Below are positions 25,598 to 33,472 of a DNA stretch of 64,000 nucleotides, piece after piece (within the stretch, counting starts at the first letter, position 1; each line of letters begins with the position of its first letter). The position numbers and the translations under genes are program-made. Origin of the DNA: Gaiellasilicea sp963761905 (GTDB taxonomy: Bacteria; Actinomycetota; Thermoleophilia; Gaiellales; Gaiellaceae). The notes under the pieces are model-generated. The model searched no databases. It was not told the origin of the DNA and worked only from the letters and a program-made list of their open reading frames with translations. Location: the NCBI GenBank assembly GCA_963761905.1, contig CAVXIQ010000006.1, positions 248,001 to 312,000 on the forward strand, in the 5' to 3' direction.

Positions 25598-25660
25598 AGT
25601 GCTACTTGGCGAGTCGGGCGGGTGCGGCGGGACTCGTCCTCCGAGTCGTACCACCTGGTC

Positions 25661-25713
25661 TTGACAGGTGCATCCATGTCTAGTTGACTATGGCTTAGTC
25701 GAACGACTAAGAC
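25661..25713 (+). promoter_or_regulatory. Promoter region with 18-bp operator-like palindrome
   Basis: TTGACA at 25661-25666 and TTGACT at 25684-25689 are both good -35 boxes; TAAGAC (25708-25713) is a possible -10 for the second. A perfect inverted repeat CTTAGTCG-AA-CGACTAAG spans 25694-25711, between -35 and -10. No T-run follows, so an operator is more likely than a terminator. No regulator gene is adjacent. Confidence 0.5.
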
Positions 25714-25746
25714 CCATCTTCGCGCACCGGCGAAAAGGGAAGAACG

Positions 25747-26415
25747 ATGATGCAGCTGAAGAAGAGGCTGTTGCTCATTGGTGGGTTGCTCGCAGTTGGA
25801 CTTCTGGCGGTGGGTATCGAGGAAGCCGCGATCCGCGGCTATGAGGCGGACGGCGGGGATCACGAGCTAGCGGCGCCAGAAGCGGCGAACGGGCACGCGC
25901 GGTCGGAGCCCGGGACGTCGATCGATTCCTCATGCGCAACGGCGAGCAGCCCGGGTTTCCGTCCCGACGGCGATGGCATCGACGATTGTGGGAGTGAACG
26001 CAATCGCGAATCACTGGCGACTGGCGCCCGCCGACGCGCAGCAACTGCGAGACAGAGGGTTCATCTCGTTCACGACGCGGCGAACACTTGCGGTCGTGAC
26101 GGGGGCAGGCGTCAGCGAGATGCTGCTGTTCGGGACCCCCGAGGGGGCTCGGGACCAGATGGCGTACGACTTGCGCGCGAGCACGATCCACGCGACCCTG
26201 CCCGAAACGAAGATCCGCCGCTTTACGGTGCGCGACGTCCGGGCGCGCGCGGCTGGACCGGGAGCGACCTGCACGGCAACCCCATCGGCACCGTGCAGTG
26301 GGTGCAGGGTCGCTGCATGCTCGTGCTCGTCAGCGAGGGCGATGTCCCCTTCGTCGAGGTGCTCTCGACCGGTGCGCGGGCGATCTACGAGCGTACCGGG
26401 GGCGACTGCCCCTAA
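25747..26415 (+). CDS. Hypothetical membrane-anchored protein, probably frameshifted
   Basis: ATG 25747 (AAAGGGAAG upstream) starts KKRLLLIGGLLAVGLLAVGI, a membrane anchor, then a Ser/Gly/Asp-rich stretch. The literal 222-residue frame is Arg-rich in the middle, while another frame over 25980-26240 reads as a credible protein (NAIANHWRLAPADAQQLRDR, TTRRTLAVVTGAG). The last 50 residues (GWTGSDLHGNPIGTVQWVQG) are again in the first frame. One lost base in GACGTCCGGG near 26240 would join the last two parts. Function unknown. Confidence 0.4.
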   Translation: MMQLKKRLLLIGGLLAVGLLAVGIEEAAIRGYEADGGDHELAAPEAANGHARSEPGTSIDSSCATASSPGFRPDGDGIDDCGSERNRESLATGARRRAATARQRVHLVHDAANTCGRDGGRRQRDAAVRDPRGGSGPDGVRLAREHDPRDPARNEDPPLYGARRPGARGWTGSDLHGNPIGTVQWVQGRCMLVLVSEGDVPFVEVLSTGARAIYERTGGDCP

Positions 26416-26780
26416 CCGCGGCGTCCGCGCTGCGCGACGCGGGTCGTAGGAAGTTTCCGCCGCGCAAAACCCTTGAAAGGCTCGCGTCGCGCTGAGTGTC
26501 GCCACCCTACAAGCTCTCGAAGATGACCGCTTCCCACCGCTACTCCGATACAGGCCCCTTGGAACTCCGTCGTCGCAGCGCTGGGTCTTCTAGAAGGTGA
26601 CTCGCTTCTTCAGCGAGGCCGCAGGCCGGCCCGGATGGAGAGCGCAAGCCTGCGCCAGTGTTCTGGAATGTCACATGAGCAGCGCCCAGGAATGTCCCCT
26701 GAGCGTCTGGCAAGGTGGTGTCGTGTTTCCCATAGTGCGGAAGTGCCCGCAGGCCCACGTTTTCGTACCCGTAGGCTCCG
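26416..26780. other. 365-bp intergenic stretch
   Basis: Contains the double repeat copy C (26649-26705). I see no open frame with coding character and no terminator. Confidence 0.5.
26649..26705 (+). repeat. Intergenic repeat copies C1 and C2 (tandem, diverged)
   Basis: CCTGCGCCAGTGTTCTGGAA begins the first unit; the second (GCCCAGGAATGTCCCCTGAG) starts 34 bp later and lacks the GCGTTC part. This is the most decayed site of the family. Confidence 0.55.
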
Positions 26781-27158
26781 GTGATAGCCGCGAGGACGTC
26801 ACTGGTCGTCGCGGCGCTCGTCATCGCACTTGCGATAGGGGGCGCCGTACTGTGGGGAGCCGCTGTGATCGGTGTGGCCCAGTATGCCGAGGACATCTGC
26901 TTCGACGACCTCGACGGCCGGGCGGACTACGGCGGGTTCAGGAGTGCTGCGGACGTATGGCCGCCGTCGTACGAGTGCAGGCTGCTCGGGAACCACGTGG
27001 AGCCGGTAGTGGTGCAACACCGTGGCATTGCGTTCGCCCGCCTCGGAGCGACCATGGTGTTCCCGGTCGCCTATGCCGTCGCCGCCACACTCGGCATCGT
27101 GTTCTGGCACTGTCGTCGGCGATCTTCCTACCGCGCCCCGACCTCAACCGGGAAGTAG
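26781..27158 (+). CDS. Small membrane protein, hypothetical
   Basis: 125 residues with two membrane segments (SLVVAALVIALAIGGAVLWG; TMVFPVAYAVAATLGIVFWH) enclosing an extracytoplasmic loop with ICFDDLD, DYGGFRS and YECRLLG, which has two Cys. GTG start. No family recognised; it resembles other short two-segment membrane proteins from actinobacteria. Confidence 0.6.
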   Translation: MIAARTSLVVAALVIALAIGGAVLWGAAVIGVAQYAEDICFDDLDGRADYGGFRSAADVWPPSYECRLLGNHVEPVVVQHRGIAFARLGATMVFPVAYAVAATLGIVFWHCRRRSSYRAPTSTGK

Positions 27159-27217
27159 GACGGGGCGGCTTCTCTCGGCCAAACCGTGATCATTCAGCAA
27201 CGCACGCGGGCCGCTTG

Positions 27218-27251
27218 CCTGGGCCAGCGTTCGGGAATGTCCCCCGAGCGC
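27218..27251 (+). repeat. Intergenic repeat copy D
   Basis: Hairpin GCGTTCGGG / CCCGAGCGC; compared with copy B the G-T pair is now G-C and a T-A pair is T-G, so pairing is kept. Lies between convergent genes. Confidence 0.7.
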
Positions 27252-27265
27252 ACCTCGAGCGGTGT

Positions 27266-28048
27266 TCAAGCGGCCTGGGCGCTCGGGCGGCTAAGCAGAA
27301 TGTGGTTGGCGACCTGACGGAATCCGAGTCGGTAGTAGACGCGCTCCCCGATAGGAGTCGTCTGCAACCACGCGAGGTCTGCTCCGCTCTCGAAGAGCGA
27401 GCGGGTCGCGAAGGCGGTGATCGCCGCGCCATAGCCGTGACGGCGATGTTCGGCGGGGGTGGCGACGCTGAAGATCGCACCCTCGCGGCCGGTTCGATAA
27501 CCCATCGCGGTCGTGACAGCCCCAGCATCGACATGCCCCAGGTAGACGCTCATCCCGTCGATCTCGGCGACCTCCGGTGAGTACAGGGCCTGAAGTACCG
27601 CAGGCGGGGCACCGAAAGCACTCGCCGCCACCGTGGCGGCATCGAGAAGCCCTGCTTCGTCTTCCACCCGGCTGATCTCCAGCCCGTCGCAGGACGCCTC
27701 GACCAGCTCCTCAAACGCGAGCGTCATCCCCGGCATCGGCCTCCGTTCGGTCAGGCCCATCGCTCGCGCCTCCGCCTCGACCTCCGGGTGCTGGCCCTCC
27801 CGCAACTGCACACCACAGGGAAGGCCGCGCTCCTCGACCTCGCCGATCGAATCGCCAACCCCTGAACACGGCTCCGACTCGACGAGAACGCCGTTGAAGA
27901 TCGCAAGCGGCACGGACGGAAGCAACAGCCGCACGTGACCTGTACGACGCTCAAAACTCGCTCCGCCGACCGTCGAGTGCAGCCCCTCGAACGTGGCCGA
28001 AAGCGCCGCATGAAGCCGCGCCGCCCGGGCTGGTGTGGACTGGCTCAC
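27266..28048 (-). CDS. GNAT family N-acetyltransferase
   Basis: 260 residues. The N-terminal half is a degenerate GNAT-like domain (LLLPSVPLAIFNGVLVESEP, then MPGMTLAFEEL); the C-terminal half has the acetyl-CoA loop in IFSVATPAEHRRHGYGAAIT and ends RVYYRLGFRQVANHILLSRP. Acceptor unknown. It lies between repeat copies D and E. Confidence 0.85.
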   Translation of the reverse strand: MSQSTPARAARLHAALSATFEGLHSTVGGASFERRTGHVRLLLPSVPLAIFNGVLVESEPCSGVGDSIGEVEERGLPCGVQLREGQHPEVEAEARAMGLTERRPMPGMTLAFEELVEASCDGLEISRVEDEAGLLDAATVAASAFGAPPAVLQALYSPEVAEIDGMSVYLGHVDAGAVTTAMGYRTGREGAIFSVATPAEHRRHGYGAAITAFATRSLFESGADLAWLQTTPIGERVYYRLGFRQVANHILLSRPSAQAA

Positions 28049-28082
28049 AGCTCGATTATCTCCTGAGATCGCTTACACGTCG

Positions 28083-28117
28083 CCTGGGCCAGCGTTCGGG
28101 AATGACGCCTGAAGTCA
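28083..28117 (+). repeat. Intergenic repeat copy E
   Basis: CCTGGGCCAGCGTTCGGGAA, then TGACGCCTGAAGTCA. The downstream part contains TGAC..GTCA as in copy A. Lies between divergent genes. Confidence 0.7.
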
Positions 28118-28140
28118 CAACGTCGACGCGGTGACAACGA

Positions 28141-28154
28141 CGCGGGTACCCGCG
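28141..28154. repeat. 14-bp perfect palindrome in a divergent intergenic region
   Basis: CGCGGGTACCCGCG between the GNAT gene and the membrane-protein gene. Operator or chance; no regulator nearby. Confidence 0.3.
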
Positions 28155-28253
28155 CCCGCGGCCCGGACAGATCGATTCCATAACACGTGCAAGGCTCGTA
28201 GTGCGGGTGCTTCGGCTCTGTAGGCTCAGCGCTCATCCGACCGAAGGAACTAT

Positions 28254-28883
28254 GTGAGTGCGGATCGTTTCGATCGTTTTCTGCCGATCGCGGGAGCGCT
28301 CATCGGACTGTTGTTCTTCGCCGGTCTGGCTCTAACGTGGGGCGATCCGAGCAGCGAAACCGCGCCTGCCGAGACCTTCTCCTATTGGCAAAACAACCGA
28401 GGCCAGCACCAAATTTCCGGACTCCTGCTCGCACCCCTGATCGCCTTCCTGCTCGTCTTCTTCGGCGCAGGTTTGCAGCGACGGCTGCAGCGCGGCAGCG
28501 GCGACAGTGGCCACGGAGCGGTCGCCTTCGGCGGAGCACTCCTAGCCGCGTCAGCATTCGCGCTCGTCGGCATGCTAGAAGGGGCGGCGACCAACGCCGC
28601 CCACGAAGGCCAGCGACAAGCGGTCTACACACTCAGCCAGCTTCACTCGTACGACTGGCTGGCTTGGAACGCGGCCTTCGCAGCCATGCTGCTCGCGACC
28701 GGCCTCGGCGCGCGCCGTAATGGAATGCTGCCAACCCCGCTGACCTGGGCGTCGATCATCATCGGAGCATCACTCCTCACGCCACTCGGAATCTTCGGCT
28801 TTTTCCTCGTTCCGATCTGGCTGATTGTGGTCGGCGTCATCCTGCACCGTTCTCCATCTCAGCCAAGCGAACAAATCGCATAG
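28254..28883 (+). CDS. Polytopic membrane protein, hypothetical
   Basis: 209 residues, five or six membrane segments (IAGALIGLLFFAGLALTW; LLLAPLIAFLLVFFGAGL; VAFGGALLAASAFALVG; WNAAFAAMLLATGLGA; SLLTPLGIFGFFLVPIWLIV). GTG start with GAAGGA just upstream. Base use is less GC-biased than in the flanking housekeeping genes, fitting an acquired gene. No function assigned. Confidence 0.7.
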   Translation: MSADRFDRFLPIAGALIGLLFFAGLALTWGDPSSETAPAETFSYWQNNRGQHQISGLLLAPLIAFLLVFFGAGLQRRLQRGSGDSGHGAVAFGGALLAASAFALVGMLEGAATNAAHEGQRQAVYTLSQLHSYDWLAWNAAFAAMLLATGLGARRNGMLPTPLTWASIIIGASLLTPLGIFGFFLVPIWLIVVGVILHRSPSQPSEQIA

Positions 28884-28899
28884 CTCCGGATACCCGTCG

Positions 28900-28932
28900 T
28901 CTGGGCCAGCGTTCGCGGATGACGCCTGACGC
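28900..28932 (+). repeat. Intergenic repeat copy F
   Basis: TCTGGGCCAGCGTTCGCGGA, then TGACGCCTGACGC. Lies between the convergent membrane-protein and methyltransferase genes. Confidence 0.7.
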
Positions 28933-28949
28933 TCCTGTGCCGAGTCGCG

Positions 28950-29618
28950 TCAGCTGGCCGGGGTGGCCGAGCCGATGATTAGGGGCCGAACGATCGGTGG
29001 CATCCGGCGCCAGTCTCCGCGCTCCGTGAGTGAGACCACGTAGCCGGCGCCGCGCAGAAGGTCGGCGGTCTGACGATTGCAGTTGCAGCCGTCGGCAAAG
29101 CCGTGCCACGCGCCGTGAAGGCGGTCCTGCCAGCGGGCGAGCCCCGGATCGTCCGAGCGAACGTGCTCAACGAACAACAGCGACCCGTCGGGACGCAGGA
29201 CGCGCCGAACCTCGTCGAGCGCGCGGTTGGGATCCGGCACCGTGCACAGGACCATGGTCGAGACGACCGTGTCGAAGGAGTCGTCGGCGAAGGGCAGCGC
29301 CTCGGCCGCGGCGCGGACGATCTCAGCGCGGCGGCCGAGCCTTTCGCGCCGTTGCTCCAGCCGCTTTACCATGTTTGGCTCGGGCTCGGCCATGACTAGA
29401 CGGTCGAGGGCATCCGGATAGTGCTCCATGTTCAAGCCGGTGCCGGCGCCGAGCTCGAGCACGCTGCCGCGCGCCAGCGAAACTAGCGCCCGGCGACGTT
29501 CGGCCATGCCCGCCCGCTCGCCCCACCACAGGAAGGGGTCATAGATCAGCGCTGAGAGCCGGCCGCCCCTCGCCTCGCCGGCCCGGGTCTCGGCCTCGTC
29601 ACGGGTGGGGTGCGCCAT
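28950..29618 (-). CDS. Class I SAM-dependent methyltransferase
   Basis: 222 residues. SAM-binding motif I is SVLELGAGTGLNMEHYP, motif II VMAEPEPNMVKRL, then LPFADDSFDTVVSTMVLCTV and LRPDGSLLFVEHVRS, the methyltransf_11 pattern. Start ATG 29618; the frame stays open much further upstream but without coding character. Substrate unknown. Flanked by copies F and G. Confidence 0.88.
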   Translation of the reverse strand: MAHPTRDEAETRAGEARGGRLSALIYDPFLWWGERAGMAERRRALVSLARGSVLELGAGTGLNMEHYPDALDRLVMAEPEPNMVKRLEQRRERLGRRAEIVRAAAEALPFADDSFDTVVSTMVLCTVPDPNRALDEVRRVLRPDGSLLFVEHVRSDDPGLARWQDRLHGAWHGFADGCNCNRQTADLLRGAGYVVSLTERGDWRRMPPIVRPLIIGSATPAS

Positions 29619-29751
29619 CACGGCAAAAAATACACCCGGGCTGAACCATCGCGGCCAAGACTGCACCCGCCTCCCTTGCACGCAAGCACTGGAAGCTGAT
29701 CGCCCCAAGCCTGGAAGCAAGCGAAGTGGACTGGGAGACGACGCGCGCTCG

Positions 29752-29783
29752 GCTGGGCCAGCGTTCGGAAATGTCCCTGAGCG
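29752..29783 (+). repeat. Intergenic repeat copy G
   Basis: GCTGGGCCAGCGTTCGGAAA, then TGTCCCTGAGCG; one base shorter in the GGGA and CCCC runs than copies B and D. Confidence 0.7.
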
Positions 29784-29807
29784 GCAGACTAGGTCATCAA
29801 GGATCAT

Positions 29808-30236
29808 TTGGATGTCTCCCGGATTGCCATAGCTGCAGGCGTTGCTGGCGCACTCGGCGTAGGTCTTGCGGCTGCACTTATGCGCCAGGCGCGGAGCACG
29901 GCGCACGTCGGCCCGACCTCTGCAACGCTTGACGAGGCCTTCAGCGCATTCTTTGGGGCAGGCCTTGGGCTCGCGCTCGGAAGCGCGCTCTGTGCCCTCT
30001 CCATCCGACGTGGCTCGCGTCCACTTGCAGGACTGCTCGCCGGACTAGCGGCCTATGTCTTTGTGCTCGCCCCGGCTTTGATATACGCGGACGACGTAAG
30101 TCTCGCGGAGGATCTCAGCCCTGGCGGTCTCGTTTTTCTTGTTTTCTTGCTGCTTCCGTTTGGCGCTTTCGCTCTAATCGGCGCAACCGCGGGAGTGCTT
30201 GTCGCGTCACTCCTGCACTGGGATCGCGGGCAGTAA
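29808..30236 (+). CDS. Small membrane protein, hypothetical
   Basis: 142 residues with four membrane segments (IAIAAGVAGALGVGLAAALM; FFGAGLGLALGSALCALSI; LAGLLAGLAAYVFVLAPALI; GLVFLVFLLLPFGAFALIGA). TTG start at 29808 with AAGGA upstream. No family recognised. Confidence 0.65.
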   Translation: MDVSRIAIAAGVAGALGVGLAAALMRQARSTAHVGPTSATLDEAFSAFFGAGLGLALGSALCALSIRRGSRPLAGLLAGLAAYVFVLAPALIYADDVSLAEDLSPGGLVFLVFLLLPFGAFALIGATAGVLVASLLHWDRGQ

Positions 30237-30300
30237 GCGTCACCAGCCTTAGCGCACGCACAGTTCTGACCTGCTCTGGATGGCTCGCGTCTCGCACTTG

Positions 30301-30320
30301 GCTGGGCCAGCGTGCTCTCG
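30301..30320 (+). repeat. Intergenic repeat copy H (truncated)
   Basis: GCTGGGCCAGCGTGCTCTCG: only the left half of the unit is kept. It is the last copy, 32 bp before the end of the acetyl-CoA synthetase gene. Confidence 0.55.
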
Positions 30321-30351
30321 CCCGACACCCACCCCGCGCCGACGTGCGCGG

Positions 30352-32306
30352 CTACTCGTCGGACGCGTCGGCGGTCGCGCGGTGGGAGATCTCGTTCACG
30401 ACCGTGGGATCGGCGAGCGTCGTCGTGTCGCCTAGCGGGCGGTTCTCCGCCACGTCGCGCAGGAGCCGGCGCATGATCTTGCCGCTCCGCGTCTTCGGGA
30501 GCTCCGGGGTGAAGACGATGTTCGCCGGCTTCGCGATCGCGCCGATCCTGGCCGCGACGTGGCTGCGCAGCTCCTCGAGCATCTCGACCGAGCCCTCGTC
30601 GCCGCCCTTCAGCGTCACGTAGGCGACGATCGCCTGCCCGGTGAGCGAGTCCGCTCGGCCGCACACCGCCGCCTCGGCGACGCGCGGGTGATCGACGAGC
30701 GCGCTCTCGACCTCGATCGTGGAGATCCGGTGCCCGGAGACGTTCATCACGTCGTCGACGCGGCCGAGCAGCCAGAAGTCGCCGTCCTCGTCGATCCGCG
30801 CGCCGTCGCCGGCGAAGTAGACGCCCGGGTACTTCGACCAGTAGGTCTCGCGGAAGCGCGCGTCGTCGCCGAAGATCCCGCGCGTCATCGCCGGCCAGGG
30901 CCGCTTCAGGACGAGGTAGCCGCCGCCGCCCGGCCCGACTTCCTCGCCGGCCTCGTTGAAGACGCCGACGTCGACGCCCGGAAACGGCTTCGTCGCCGAG
31001 CCCGGCTTCGTCGTCGTCACCCCCGGGAGCGGCGTGATCAGCACCATCCCGGTCTCGGTCTGCCACCACGTGTCGACGACCGGACAGCGGTCGCCGCCGA
31101 CGTGCTCGCGGTACCACATCCACGCCTCCGGGTTGATCGGCTCGCCGACCGAGCCGAGCAGCCGCAGCGAGGAGAGATCGTGCGCCCTGCGCGTGCTCCG
31201 GCCCCCACTTCATGTGGGCGCGGATCGCAGTGGGCGCCGTGTAGAGGATCGTGACGCCGTAGCGCTCGACGATCGACCACCACCGATCCTTGTCCGGGAA
31301 GTCGGGCGTGCCCTCGTAGAGCACCGAGGTGGCGCCGTTGCAGAGCGGCCCGTAGACGATGTAGCTGTGGCCGGTGATCCAGCCGATGTCGGCCGCGCAC
31401 CAGTAGACGTCCGTCTCCGGCTTCAGGTCGAAGATGTAGCGGTGCGTCGCGGCGACGCCGACGAGGTAGCCGGCCGTCGTGTGCACGATCCCCTTCGGCT
31501 TCGCGGTCGTGCCGGACGTGTACATCAGGAAGAGGAGATCCTCGGCGTCCATCGGCTCGGGCGGGCAGCTCGCCGGGTCGTCGGAGACGTCGAGCTCGTG
31601 CAGCCAGACGTCGCGGCCCTCCTGCATCGGCACCTCGTTCCCGGTGCGGCGGACGACCAGGGCGCGTTTGATCCCCGGCGCCGCCGCCATCGCCTCGTCC
31701 GCCGTCCGCTTGAGCGGCACCGTGGAGCCGCGCCGCCAGGCCTCGTCCTGCGTGATCAGGACCTCGCAGCCCATGTCGTTCGCGCGATCGGAGAGCGAAT
31801 CGGCCGAGAAGCCGCCGAAGACGACCGTGTGCGGGGCGCCGAGGCGAGTGCACGCGAGCATCGCGACCGGGAGCTCGGGGACCATCCCCATGTAGATCGC
31901 GACCGCCGTCCCCTTCTTCACGCCGAGCTCCTTGAGCGCGTTCGCGAAGCGGACGACCTCGCGCTGGAGGTCGGCGTAGCTGATCTCGCGCGTGTCGCCC
32001 GGCTCGCCTTCCCAGTGGTAGGCGACGCGCTCGCCGCGCCCCTCCTCGACGTGCCGGTCGACGCAGTTGTAGGAGACGTTCAGCGTGCCGCCGAGATACC
32101 ACTTGGCGTAGGGCAGCTCCCACTCGTAGAGCTTGCTCGAACGGCTCGAACCACGAGACCCGCTCCCGGCCCTCCGTCTCCCAGAACTCCTCGAAGTCGC
32201 GCTCGTAGATCTCGGGCTGGGCGTTCGCCTGGGCGGCGAACTCGGGAGTCGGCGGGTAGCGCCTCTCCTCGACGAAATGGGTCTCGATCGTCTGGGGGTC
32301 GCTCAC
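30352..32306 (-). CDS. acs: Acetyl-CoA synthetase (AMP-forming), interrupted by two one-base insertions
   Basis: Converts acetate, ATP and CoA to acetyl-CoA. Three pieces in three frames: N-terminus from GTG 32306 (FEEFWETEGRERVSWFEPFE), middle (YTSGTTAKPKGIVHTTAGYL) and C-terminus (WWQTETGMVLITPLPG, GRVDDVMNVSGHRISTIEVE, LPKTRSGKIMRRLLRD). Removing one base near 32134 (GAGCAAGCTC) and one near 31186 (CAGGGCGCAC) gives 650 residues, the normal Acs length, with KLYEWELPYAKW and HDLSSLRLLGSVGEPINPEA restored. Start overlaps the upstream peptidase stop as GTGA. The acetylatable lysine of PKTRSGK is present. Confidence 0.88.
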
Positions 32307-33440
32307 AGCTCGAGGTCGTACGGGAACTCGGTCAGCACCTCCGCGCCGTCCGCCGTCACGAGCACGAGATCTTCGAGCCGGACGCCCCCGTAGCCGTGCC
32401 GGTAGAGCCCCGGCTCGAGCGCGACGACGTCGCCCTCGACGAGCTCGGAGTCGATCCGGCCGACACTCGGCTGCTCGTGCACCTCGAGGCCGACCCCGTG
32501 GCCGGTGGCGTGGTAGAAGCCGTCCCGGAGCACCTTCGCCTCGCCCTTGTGGAGCTGCGTCGGGTAGCCGTGCTCGTGGAAGAAGTCGCAGACCGCGACG
32601 TGGATCGCGCGGCCGCTCGCCCCCGGTGCGACGGCCGCGATCGCGAGGTCGAGCGCCTCCTTCGACGAGCCGGTGGAACTCGGCGATCTCCTCCGGCGCC
32701 GGGCCGATCGAGAACGTGCGGGTGAAGTCCGCGAAGCAGCCCGTCTCGCGATCGCGCGGAAACAGGTCGAAGAGGACGATGTCGTTCGCGGCGATCGGGC
32801 CCGAGCCCATGTCGTGGCCGATCGCCGTCTGGCTGCCGTGCGAGACGATGAACTCGTCCGCGGCCGCCCCGTGGTCGCCGAACGCCCGCTCGACGGCCTG
32901 CTTGACCCGCTCGCACGTGAGCTGCTCCCCGTCGAGCACGAGCTGGCCCGAGGCGCGATCGGCCGCGCGCAGGAGCTCGAGACCCGCGCGCAGGCCGGCC
33001 TCGGCGGCACGGCAGGCCCGGCGAATCCCCTCGAGCTCGGCCTCGTTCTTGACGCGGCGGCGCCCGGCGAACTCCGGTTGGTCGACCGTCAGCTCGATCC
33101 CGCTCGCGCGGAGATAGTCGGCGTGGCCGGTCGGGAAGGTCGTCGGCACGACGGCGCTCTGCACGCCGAACCCGCGAGCCGCGGCGAGCCAGACCTCCCG
33201 CCAGAACTCCGTCTCGGTGAGGCCGCGCGCGATCAGCTCGTCGTACCCGAACTCCTCGAGCGCGTGCACCTCGAGATCGGTTCCGAGGTCGTCGATCCGA
33301 GCCTTCTCCATCGAGCTGACCGCCACGAGGCGCTTGCCGCCGACCTCCGCGTAGAGCAGCGGATCGGGGATCGCGATCGGCACCTCGTGCCGCAGCTCGG
33401 AGCTGCGCATCGAGTCGCCGATGATCAGGGCGTCGGCCAT
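32303..33440 (-). CDS. Xaa-Pro aminopeptidase-like M24 peptidase, frameshifted near 32663
   Basis: Metallopeptidase of the pita-bread fold. The N-terminal creatinase-type domain is residues 1-140; the catalytic domain holds the metal ligands in IVLFDLFPRDRETGCFADFT, GFYHATGHGVGLEVHE and VVALEPGLY. After FHRLV the frame shifts; removing one base near 32663 (GTCGAAGG) restores KEALDLAIAAVAPG and a 378-residue protein, normal for the family. Its stop overlaps the start of acs. Start ATG 33440 with a TANNNT box 8 bp upstream, divergent from the M32 gene. Confidence 0.83.
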
Positions 33441-33448
33441 CGGCCGCG

Positions 33449-33465
33449 ATCCTAACCGTTAGGTT
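33449..33465. promoter_or_regulatory. Divergent leaderless promoters with overlapping palindrome
   Basis: Leftward TAGGAT (33449-33454 on the minus strand) serves the M24 gene, rightward TAGGTT (33460-33465) the M32 gene with 7 bp to ATG 33473. Both lie in the palindrome CCTAAC-C-GTTAGG (33451-33463). Confidence 0.5.
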
Positions 33466-33472
33466 CCTCGCG

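Noticed and set aside
25078..30320. Classical integron attC sites
   Set aside because: The R' and R'' boxes (GTTRRRY / RYYYAAC) are not in the repeat and no integrase is visible; only the cassette-like layout fits.
25078..30320. CRISPR array
   Set aside because: Spacing is hundreds to over a thousand bases with genes between; no cas genes.
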